This document shows positions 13,844 through 24,247 of a stretch of DNA of 64,000 bases, piece by piece. The position numbers and the translations under genes are program-made. The notes below the pieces were generated by a model. The model saw only the letters and a list, made by a program, of their open reading frames with translations. It had not been told where the DNA came from and ran no database searches. Every line of letters begins with the position of its first letter. Position 1 is the first letter of the stretch. The stretch is from Sphagnum compactum. Lineage: Eukaryota; Bryophyta; Sphagnopsida; Sphagnales. The stretch lies in NCBI GenBank assembly GCA_965153455.1, contig OZ234494.1, positions 11,346,001-11,410,000 on the forward strand, in the 5' to 3' direction.

Positions 13844-16570
13844 TTATCCTCTCCTCAAGCGACATCTTCCAGATGGAGCCGGTTTGTTAGGATACCGTTG
13901 GTGAAACCGATTAACTAAGTCTTGGGCATGAACTAGGTTTCCAACAGGCTCCCAAGTAGCTTCACAAGGAGGATAACCTCGCCAAAAGACAAGGTACAGG
14001 AGCTTTCCACGAATCTTCTTGGAGTCCAAGACCTCCTGAACTTCAAACTCTTCTTGGCCTTCAATTTCGACTGGAGCTGGGGGTTCTTGATGACGTTCTG
14101 GGATCGGGTTTTCATGATAGGGCTCAAGCAGGGAGACATGGAAAACATTGTGGATTTTGAACTGGGGTGGAAGCTCCAACTGGCAAGCCACTAGACCAAC
14201 CAATTTGGCGATTTTGAAAGGTCCGAGGCGCTTGTAATCCAACTTGGCACATGGGCGAGTGGTAGCAATGTTCTTTCTGAGAAGCCAGACCTTGTCTCCA
14301 ACCTTGAAGTTTGGATGGTCCTTGCGTCGGCGGTCTGCTTGCTTCTTTTGCCACTCCTGTGTTAGCTTGAGTTCTGCCATAAGGTTCTGTTGAACCTGTC
14401 CAAGCTTCGTGGCCCTTTCTTCAGCCGAGGGGTTTACGGAGTCTCCAGGAATTTCAAGGCTGAACCTGGGATGAAAACCGTAATTGGCAAAGAATGGACT
14501 GATCCCGGTCGATGCATGTGTTGTGTTATTATAAGCAAACTCTGCTTGAGATAGTAGGTCCAGCCAGTCGTCCTGTTGGTAGTTCACAGTGCAGCGAAGG
14601 TATTGCTCGAGTGTCTGGTTTGTCCGTTCAGTTTGTCCATCTGTCTCAGGGTGGAAAGCTGAAGATAGCCGAATGTCAACTCCAAGAAGCTCGAATAGAC
14701 GATGCCAGAACTTGGATGCAAACTGAGGACCTCTGTCGGACACAATTTCCTCGGGGAGTCCATGCAGTCGGACGATCCCGTCCAGAATTAACTGAGCTGT
14801 CTCTTCTGCCGTGATTGACTTGGAACAAGGGGTGAAATGGGCCATTTTGGTGAGTCGATCGACCACAACCAGTATTGAATTCTTGGTTCTGACAGTAGGG
14901 AGGTCCGTGATGAAGTCCATTGCAATAGATCCCCAAGGTCGACTAAGAATCGACAGAGGCTGTAGGAGTCCAAACGGGCAATGCCTGGGAGCCTTGGATC
15001 GAGCACATGTATCACAAGACTTGACATACTCCCGTAGCATCTTGTTCATTTTGGGCCACCAGTAAGTCCTTGACACTAGTTCGTGAGTCCGTGCCATTCC
15101 AAAGTGACCCGCCAGGGTGTTGTCGTGGCATTCTCTCAGGATTTTTAGGCGTATAGGTCCTTCGGGTACATAAATCAGGTTATTTCGAAGGAGAAGTCCG
15201 TCTTGCTGCTCAAACTGATCCAAGTCATCACGATTTGGGTTCCTTGATTGTTCCTGGAGTTCCTTCTTGATGTTGGTAGCCCAGGTGTCTTCCTTAGTTG
15301 CCATCTTGATGTCCCTGACAAGGTATGAGTCTGGGATGGTGCTAATTGTTGCTGCAACTCGAAATTGCTCGGGGTTGAGTAAAGTCTGGTTCTGCTGGCC
15401 GTAGGCCTCATCCCCCGCTCGAAGTTCAAATTCTGAACGACGAGATAGCGCGTCAGCTTTCCCTTGCTGGGTGCCGGGTTGATACTGAATCTCAAAGTTG
15501 AAATCAGCTAGGAAGATAGACCAGCGTGCCTGGCGACAATTTAAGGTCCGAATAGTTGTGAAATAAAGGAGATTCTTGTGATCTGTCAGAACTTGGACTC
15601 GATGTTGAGCTCCGGCAAGATACGGTCTCCACTGCTCGAATGCTGTGATGATTGCCAGGAGTTCCTTATCGTAGACCTGGTAATTGATTTCGGCACTGGT
15701 TAACTTCCGTGAATAGAAAGCAACTGGATGCAGCAACCCATCTATTCCAAATTGAGATAGAATAGCTCCCAAGGCAAAATCTGAAGCATCCGTTTCCACA
15801 ATGAATGGCTTGGCAGGATCGGGATGTATCAGGATGGGTGCAGAGGTGAATGTCATCTTGAGAGTATCAAAAGCAGCCTGGGCCGTTGGATTCCACGAGA
15901 AGGGCTTGTCTTTGCAAGTCAGGGTTATTAACGGTGTTGTGATCTTGGAGTAGCCTTTGATAAACCGGCGATAGAAGTTGGCAAACCCTAGGAAGCGTTG
16001 AACGTCCTTGACCGAGGATGGAGTAGCCCAACACTGGATGGTCTCGACCTTTGACTTGTCCATGAAAATGCCATCTGGAGAGATCACGTAGCCGAGGAAC
16101 GCCACTGAAGATTTGTTGAATTCACATTTTTCCAACTTGGCGTATAAACCATGCTCCCGGAGCGTCGCAAGCACCAATTGTACATGTTTGTCGTGAGTTT
16201 CCTGGTCCTTGGAAAAGATTAAAATGTCATCCAAATAGACCATGACAAATTCGTCCATGTAATCCCGGAAAATATCATTCATCAGATACTGAAAGACTGC
16301 GGGTGCATTGGTGAGGCCGAAGGGCATGACCGTGTATTCGAAGTGGCCGTAGCGTGTGCGGAAAGCTGTCTTCCATTCATCACCGGGGCGAATCCTGAGT
16401 AAGTTGTAGGCTCCACGGAGGTCAAGCTTGGTGAAGATCTTCCCGATACGTAGTCAATCTAGGAGACCTGAAATCAAGGGCAAGGGATATCGATTCTTTT
16501 TGGTTATCTTGTTGAGTCCACGATAATCCACACAGAGTCGAAGGGAGCCATCCTTCTTCTTGACAAACAA
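13844..16570 (-). pseudogene. Ty3/gypsy pol remnant: RT-RNaseH-integrase-chromodomain
   Basis: A 5'-truncated pol. Reverse transcriptase starts abruptly at FVKKKDGS (about 16550-16565), where the deletion meets the LTR. An in-frame TGA at about 16453-16455 interrupts it shortly after. From there about 860 codons stay open to the TAA at 13844. The catalytic YLDD (VYLDDILIF) is present, as are the RNase H motif TDASDFALGA, the integrase zinc region ending CDTCARSK, and the integrase acidic residues in MDFITDLP, SDRGPQF and TDGQTERT. A chromodomain near the C-terminus contains YLVFWRGY and ATWEP. A single stop in such a long frame indicates recent death. No repaired reading is offered. Confidence 0.93.
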
Positions 16571-16774
16571 AACTGGTGTTGATCTGCTTAAGGGTTGTTC
16601 CCCAGACTATCTCCTTTTATAACCCTGAGCCATACTAGTCCCAAAATATCCTAGGCCATGATATTGCCAAAAGTATCCCAAAATATCCTAGGCCATGATA
16701 TTGCAAAAAGTATCCCAAAATATCCTAGGACATGACATTGCCAAAAGTATCCCAAAATATCCTAGGCCATGACA
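16571..16774 (-). repeat. 5' LTR of the Ty3/gypsy element, truncated
   Basis: 204 bp nearly identical to 13640-13843. It retains the TGTCATGG terminus, the four 37-bp repeats and the TATA-like box, but is cut off at 16571 and runs straight into reverse-transcriptase coding sequence. The junction has a short shared ACCAGTT-like word, suggesting deletion by microhomology. Confidence 0.9.
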
Positions 16775-18879
16775 CTTGGTTTGTAAGCATAAACACAAAA
16801 AATGCAAAATGGGCTTTTAAAAATCTACTAAACATGTTTTTTCACATTATTATTTCCTGCACATGTGACATGCATCTAAAGCTAGAAATTTTGAACTTAA
16901 TGCATATAAAAAGTAGTCAAATTATTTAATAAAAGAATCATTTCCTTTGTAGCCGTTTATTTCAAAATTTCAAAACTTTGAAATTTTCATGTGATTTTAT
17001 TTTTCATCAAATTAAATAATGAACATGTAGTTGCATAAAGGGAAACATGTTTTTCTTATATAGAAAGTTTGAAATCAATTACATCATTTTATGCATTTCG
17101 TTGCATTCCTTTAACAAAAAAATGTAATATGGACACTTGACCATAAATCAATCAAAGGATTCAAAAGGAATTCTATACAACATCTAATAATAATTGGATT
17201 TTTTTTATAATTTTTTTTTCAATACTCTAATTATAGGAATACAAAAATACACCATAGTTGTAATATACGAGACACCATGAAAATCTAAAATTGCCCTTTA
17301 GGATACAATCACAATCAAACGAGCCTAAAAGCACAAAGGCAACCGCTAAAACTCAATAAAAATTATAATCTTGTTAGATATATTTTTGTGGTGCCACTTT
17401 AATGCCATGTCAATCGTGGAACGTTGTGTTAAATGACTAATATGAATGTTGAAGAATTCAAAAAAAAAATTCAAAAAAAATTATTTTCGATTTTGGTTTT
17501 AGTAAAAAACCTTTGAATTTGAACAACAATTGCATCAAAAGCAGTCAATTTTGTAAATTACTAAATTAAAAATTCTCTTTATAAAGGAATTTTGATGAGA
17601 AAAAAATTGAGATGATGTTAATTGATTATCCACACTCAAAAAACAATCACAATTTGAAAGTTGTGAAATTTGAAATTTTTAAAAATTAAAAATCTATTGA
17701 ACAGAATTTTAAAATTTCAAGAGTCCTTTACCACATGTAAATGGGGTGTAATGTACATGACATCTAAAACAAAGTTGTAGTTTATGAAACAAAAAATAAT
17801 TAATTAAATAATTAACATATTTTCATACAATTTGAAATTAAGATAATTTTTCAAAACGAAATGTAAAACTTGGTAGAATTTGTACACTTAAAAAAGATTC
17901 TTAGTTATTCATGAAAAATTAATACAAAAAATGTGATGAATTGAAAAAATTATATGTATTTTTAGTAACATATTGTAAAAGATTTCATCCCAAAAGTCCT
18001 TTCTATGAGAAAGTGAAAATGACCACAAAAAGGAGTTGCAAATGGTCATGGGTTCATTCATGGTTGGGGTTCCAAAAAGGAGTGTTTAACTAAAAAAGGA
18101 TTAAAAGGTGCAATCACAATCAAATGAGCCAACGGAGATAAAGGACTCAAGGATTGCAATCGATGTATTTTTACACCCATGAATGCTATCGGATAAACTA
18201 CATGAGTTGCAAGAAATGCAACTCACCTTATATACAATCACACTCTAGTGCAACTTGTTGCAACTCAATTGCAATTTTGTCACAATTATTTTTCAACTAC
18301 TATGCAAATCTCTTGTGACTACAACTATAATGTCATGATGATGTCATTTTACATCCATTCATCAAATTTTAACACGTGGCACTATGAGGATTTTTTGGTG
18401 ATTTTTTAAAATAATCATAGGACTAGATGAATTTAAGATGGTCATAAATTATGACACGTGGCACAATAAAAAATTGTCATGTGGCATATTAATTAAAAAT
18501 TGGTTATATATATATATATATATAAGTACCTAGGTAGGTCGGTACATAGCCATAGGTAGGTAGAAAAGTAAGACCTATTTCTTTAGGTAGGCAAATAGGT
18601 AGGAATGTAAAAAGATAGGTGAACTAAAAAGTAACCACATCAAATTTTTAAATTTTTTTTGTGGTTTTTTTTTAGGGTTAAATTTTTATGAGCTCATCCC
18701 AACATGGCACATGTATTTTAATGTGATAATACAAGAAAAAATGCCTCCTTTTATATAATTTGTGAAATGAAATCTTGAGGACAAAGCATATGGGTTAAAT
18801 ATTTTAATTGCACCTTAGTTGCAATTGAGTTGCAACTACAAAAAACATTTCCCATGTGCTTTGTGTTTGATTTTAATTT

Positions 18880-19700
18880 TATAATTAATCTGAATTTTAT
18901 AATTAATCATCTAACAAAATTATTTGAAATTTAATTATTTGAATTAAATATCTAATAATTAAATATCTAAATTGATTTGAATTAACTAATATATTTAAGA
19001 TAATTAGTTAGTTAATTAATTCAGATAATTAATTATCAAAATAAGTATGAGATGATTAATTATCAACATAAATATCAGATAAGTAATTATCCAAAATAAT
19101 TATTATGATAATTGATGATCTGAATTCAAATATAATTCAATAATTACTCACCTAAATTTTTAATTTTTATTATCTCAATTATTTTAACTAATTAATCAAA
19201 CTTAGATAATTAGTTAGTTAGTGAATTTAGATAATTAATTATTTGAGTTTAGATATTTATTTATTTATTATCTGAATTAACGAAAAAATAATCATTTAAA
19301 TTTTGTTAATGAATTCATATGAATAGTTTATCATTCAGCTTGATTAATTAGTTCATAGAAATTAAGTATATTACATATTAATTAACAATTAATAAATTAT
19401 TAACAAATAATTCATTATGAAATAATAAATAACAAACATGAATTTGAATAGAAGACATCAAGGTATATAAAGACATATCCATATCAACACCCTTATTAAA
19501 TGTTTAATAGAATATACACGTTGCCTTTAATTTCACAAAGTTTTTGAATTAAAATTGATTAATTTAAATTAAGGGCTAGTTATTTAATCTAGTTTTTAGT
19601 TCAAATAACTAAATAAATTAAGTCATAAATTAGTATTTAATATTTAGTAAATTATTTCTAAATATTATATATTAAATATGTCACAAAATGCAACCGTTGT
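18880..19700. repeat. Extremely AT-rich tract with recurrent AATTAATTAT words
   Basis: Part of the CACTA-like interior. Words such as GATAATTAATTATC and TAGTTAGTTAAT recur in both orientations with irregular spacing. Nothing is coding here. It may be a source of cruciform or unstable DNA. Confidence 0.6.
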
Positions 19701-20473
19701 GGGTGCCAAGGAACTATTTCCAAAATAATCACCTATAATTTTTCTAGGCTACATGAGCAAGGGCAAAATTGATAATAATTTATGTAACATTGGGATCCAA
19801 TTTGAAATATATAAAATTCACATTTTATATGGATAGTGCATTGTTAGTATTTTATTAGTGGCCAAGTAATCGCACCATATCTAATTGTAAAATAGTGCCA
19901 ATATTATGGCCCCATAATGACACATATGTAACAGCTAGTGGCATCCAAGTGACCATGTAGTGGTATAATTGTGGTGCAATAGACTTGGCACAATAGTGGA
20001 CAACTAGTAACATAATAATGGCCAACTAGCTACACAAATAAATTTCATAGTTGAAAACCAATTACAAGGTTTGTACTTAATGGACGGTGGGAATGCGGAG
20101 ACATGGTGTAATTGCACGTATGAAAACTCTCCACTAATTGCAGAAAAGTTGTTCAATGTGTAACTCATTTTTAACAATCCTAACTAAGTTGCGCATTACA
20201 ACTACACTTCAACTCTTCAAAAAGTCAAATGTAATTGACTATATGTGTAAATACAATGGGTATCAATTACCATATATGAAACACATTTAGAACTACGATG
20301 CAACTATCAAACAACTAGTTTATTTTTTAATGTGAAAATTTATTTATTAAATCATCATATTTATAAAGTGTAGTTGCATAGGATTACACTTTGAAAGACA
20401 TAGTTGCAACACAGTTATACTTGAGTGGTTTTTGAACTTTAGTTGTAAGGCAATGTGGTCTTTACGTACACGA

Positions 20474-20485
20474 TTTTTCATAGTG
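20474..20485 (-). repeat. Right terminal inverted repeat of the CACTA-like element
   Basis: TTTTTCATAGTG, the exact complement of the left end, followed by the second AGT. Inside the 12 bp the two ends diverge. Confidence 0.85.
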
Positions 20486-21095
20486 AGTGTTCACATGTTG
20501 TTGTGCGCCTGATTTCAGAATTTGAGCGTTAATTCCCAAGTCAAGAATTGATGAATGCCACAAGCATCATATATCCTTAATACTAGTTGAACACTTCTAT
20601 TGAAGACATTTTTTAGGGTCATTTGACTGTATTAAAAGCTCTTTATTTTTGAAAAAACTATTGGCTTATATTTTGATTAGGTGAAGATCCGAGCTTTCCT
20701 CAATGAAAGCAAATTTGATCTTGGAGCATTTTTCTTCAAGATTACTATGTAAAGCAACCATGCAGCTTCTTTGGAACTACCAATCCTATGTAACCTTATC
20801 ACCCAGTTGTAATCTAAACTGGCATCCAACACCCTCTTACAACATTGATTGTTGAAATATTTTGCTTTAGTAGAGCTACTTGTAGTTATGATTTTGGGTA
20901 GTGTAGAAAACGAACGTTGTTTCTCCACATTGTCATTCATGAAATCCAAGCTGCAAAATAGACTAACTACCTATCTAGATTTGGTTATGAAGATGTTTGC
21001 ATAGGAACATTATAGTTTGGATACTTTTCCTTTGGGGATGCTATCAAGGATTGGACTGATAATAAGGTGAGGTATGCAACTAAATCTTAGATTTT
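20486..21095 (+). pseudogene. hAT-type transposase remnant, 3' part
   Basis: Translation starting directly after the CACTA-like element continues the interrupted transposase. ELMNA lies near 20545-20560, and later there is a hAT C-terminal dimerisation segment. This reads GSVENERCFSTLSFMKSKL then NRLTTYLDLVMKMFA near 20895-20990, followed after a frame change by AIKDW near 21045. Stops and shifts are scattered throughout. The reading frame joins the part ending at 13328 when one copy of the AGT target duplication is counted. The interruption is therefore an insertion into a transposase sequence and not a chance neighbour. Confidence 0.82.
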
Positions 21096-24000
21096 TTGGT
21101 TGTATTACCATTAAGACTTGGTGCAATTTTTGAATTGTAGCTCCTATGGTAGTTGATTGAAGATTTATAATGTAATTTAGTTTGGTACCAAATGTATGTA
21201 TGCGGCTTATTTGCAAGCTTCGTAGGCATAAAATATAAATCATGGAAGGGAGGTCTAGATCTACACCTCATTTTCATTGTTGGTTAATTTTCATTGTATA
21301 CATTGCATGTGTCAATCATTCCTAGTTTTTTTTTTTGGGCCTCTTATTGTTGTGCTTTCCAAATGTTTTTGAGCAATTAGGCTATGTTGTTTCTGTATTC
21401 AACCATTGGATTATTAATTTTTGCATTGGCATAGGCTACCATGTGGGTTTGCAGGTTAGGTTCTAATGTGAGTGGATTGTGTAGGTCTAAGTTGGGCTGC
21501 AGTGGGCAAGATTCATAAGGATCGGGGTTCTAACCCCCTCAGTTCTTTGGGTCTATGTTGTTTTCTTAATATTTTTTGCATTTGAATCTTCTGTTGTTAC
21601 TTGTTTTTCATACTATAATTTCATGTTGTGTTTCTCCACATTGCACTATGGCAATTTCCATTAAAACATTGATCTAAAAGCCACATTTCTATTTCAACCT
21701 TAAGTTGATCACTTTAATTTCTATTTCAGTCTCTAACTCATTGCTGCTCAAACTACATGGTTTCGCCAATAAATTTTATAACATGCTTTTTAGCCTCACT
21801 GTCCATTTCAAGTTATTAAGTGACCTGTTGAAGTGGGCAAAGTTGGGTACCGATTAACAAAACTGGGTATCAATTTACAACATTTCCAAGATTTCATTCT
21901 CACAAGACTTGATTTAATGAAGAATATGAACAGCAATGAAAGCGCCCCCCAGGAAAATCCAAAACTTGGCATGAAAGTCCCCTGAGAACCATTATAATCG
22001 AAAAACAGTTTGGTCCTCTCTCTTTTGTTTTCCAGTGCACTGTTTCATACTGAATTATGGTTCCACCCCTGGTTTCAACAAAGCTGGGGTGCGATAGCAC
22101 AAGTTCAGGGTACTTTAGGGTTTAGGGGACCTCGGAAGTGGAAGATGGTTGGCTTTGTAGTAAAAAACATGAAGTGGAATGGGGTATCTCAGAAAACCCG
22201 AGAATTTGGGTACTTCCAAATTGTTGCCCAACAACTGTTAACACCATTTTCCAACTACAAGATCACCCATCCATGAAAGAAAGAACAGACACTTTACGTC
22301 AGTGAATGAGATGCCAGCCCACCAGTCACCATGGTCCTACACAACAGCCACTAACTAGGGCATGACATTCAACACTCTTGCTCAAAATGAGCCAAACTTT
22401 CTTAAATGAGTACACACAGTAGCAGAGTTTAGTGCAATGGACCTGTAAAGCCACCACACTCCCAAAGGTCTATTTGCCAGCCCCACCACAGTTGTACAGA
22501 CCCCTGCAGTTGGGTCCAGAACCCACAGGAACTCACTGAAAGTCTCTGAAAGTATCTCTCTCACCCTGTTCATGATTAGTAGGTGATTTTCATGGCAACT
22601 GTGCTTTCAGGGGCAAAAGTTGTACAGATAGCCAATAGAGTGGAGGCAGAGTAACTTTGAATCCACACCATAGCAACCTAAAGGCTCTAACCAGTAGGAA
22701 GAAAATATCAATGAGATTCACAGTCACTCTGCAATAGCACTTGGAAGGTAACATTTGTGTCAGTTCCAGCCAAACCAAAACACGAACAGAACTAGAATGA
22801 GTGCAGTTGTAACCTTGCAAGTGTGGTGAATAAAGCATCAGGCCAGTTGGGGGGAGAAATCTCTAACTTCTGCAGACTTGGTGACAGAAACACCCCAAAT
22901 GAGTGTAACTTTAGTGTTTAGAAGACCCAACTATAGCAGTCAACCCTTGTGAAGAAGTGTAGATTAACAAATGGACTGAGGGCTCCCTAAGGGAGAACTG
23001 TGTAAAAACTCTGCCAAATTCAAGTTCCAACATACCGTTCCATTCCCTGATGTGTTGTGGAAACCCATATAATTAGCCAAAACTGGGTCCTTTCACAAAC
23101 CCTATGCTGCAACCAGGGCCACAGATTGAAATCAACTACATGTGCTGTTGTCTGCAAATGCAGGCAGCAGAATAACATTGGATTGTACACTGGAGTCCCT
23201 CTGCTAAAATCTTCCCCACCAGTCACAGGTGCTGTGTTAAATGGAGCACCCAAGGTTTGAGAGTCTGATGCAGTAGTGTGAGACAAATTCCCTATGAGCT
23301 TGCATACACTGCCGTTCCCAAGAAACAGGCTTCTGTAGCTCCTTCAATCATATAGGTGCAGGCCTTCTTAAGCAACAAGTGCTTTCATTCTCTCAGTCTT
23401 TCAAGAGACCTGCAGAAATGGCAAAACAAAGTCTAGTCAGTGCTGTGAGTAATATCAGATGAGATGACATTTTCCTTTCTGTGACCACCAATGAAAATGT
23501 CTTCCAACAGGAATACAATAAACCCACACCTTCACCTACATTGTGAGAATATATCACTCATAGAGGTGAAACAAATATCTGAAAATGGTAAAAACTAACT
23601 GCATGACAACAGAATGGGTGTTGATAAGAATAGAAACAGATGATTCTATATAGCTACCCATGTTGGAATAGGCTCTCTACTACAGAACACTGAAATGCTT
23701 GAACAACCTTTGCAATGTTGATCAGGATGTTTCAGATGCCTGCGTAACATGTGTCGCCAGATTCCAAACTGTGCTTGCCTCACTTCATGATGATCCAAAC
23801 TGCCTCCCTTGTCCCTCCAACAAAGTTGATGATGGACAATAAAAATACATTCTGGTCATGCTGCCCAGCAAGGATAGGTGCGGACTTGCTACTCATGAAA
23901 TAGAGGAAGCCCGTCAGTCAGCAAATGAAATCCACGAACTTGCGAAGTATTTCCTGAGGAAAAGCAGTGCCATGATGATGGACAATCTGTATGGCAGGAC

Positions 24001-24247
24001 ACACCTTTTACATCAATTTGATGGCTTGCAGAGCTGAAGTTTCAGCTACACTCTTCTGTTGACAAGAATGCTGATTTTCAGAACAAACATACCCATTCTC
24101 TGTATTATTTATGTGATAACTACAACCATCATCACAAGTACATAGACCCTGCACCCAGCCCTATGATGCACGTACACACTCTTATTTGAACATGTGAACA
24201 TGACTCCAGAGACAAGACTGCATATAAGCATACTGTAATTACCTGAA
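21096..24247. other. No gene recognised; 3' flank of INTS3 on the right
   Basis: 21096-21890 is AT-rich and probably belongs to the decayed hAT element. From about 21900 GC content rises and stays raised up to the INTS3 stop at 24248. The right part probably includes the INTS3 3' UTR. Short frames on both strands (for example 22010-22276 and 22590-22838) have no family resemblance and I do not call them. Confidence 0.4.

Larger units (their letters stand above)
13577..16774 (-). mobile_element. Ty3/gypsy chromovirus retrotransposon, internally deleted
   Basis: The element lies on the minus strand. The 3' LTR is 13577-13843, starting TGTCATGG and ending CATAACA in element orientation. The other end is a 204-bp LTR fragment at 16571-16774. 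A perfect 5-bp target duplication CTTGG flanks it (13572-13576, 16775-16779). The pol part carries reverse transcriptase, RNase H, integrase and a C-terminal chromodomain in Ty3/gypsy order. Gag, protease, the primer-binding site, the first part of reverse transcriptase and about 63 bp of the 5' LTR are missing. A polypurine tract (GAGGAGAGGATAA in element orientation) abuts the 3' LTR and overlaps the pol stop. The element cannot move by itself. Confidence 0.93.
13329..20485. mobile_element. CACTA-like DNA transposon, non-autonomous, inserted in the hAT remnant
   Basis: The ends are perfect 12-bp inverted repeats, CACTATGAAAAA at 13329-13340 and its complement at 20474-20485. They are flanked by the direct 3-bp duplication AGT (13326-13328 and 20486-20488). 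CACTA-superfamily elements are defined by CACTA-starting termini and 3-bp target duplications, so the fit is specific. The interior after removing the nested retroelement is about 3.95 kb, AT-rich and without a transposase frame. Short words such as AGTTGCA and TTGCAACT recur near both ends (13356-13382, 18150-18330, 20120-20450), as subterminal transposase-binding repeats would. A segment at about 18040-18080 resembles 13380-13430 next to the left end, so part of the subterminal region is duplicated inside. Confidence 0.85.

Noticed and set aside
22010-23286. Short frames on both strands left of INTS3
   Set aside because: None matches a family or extends through plausible splice sites. Probably 3' UTR or intergenic.
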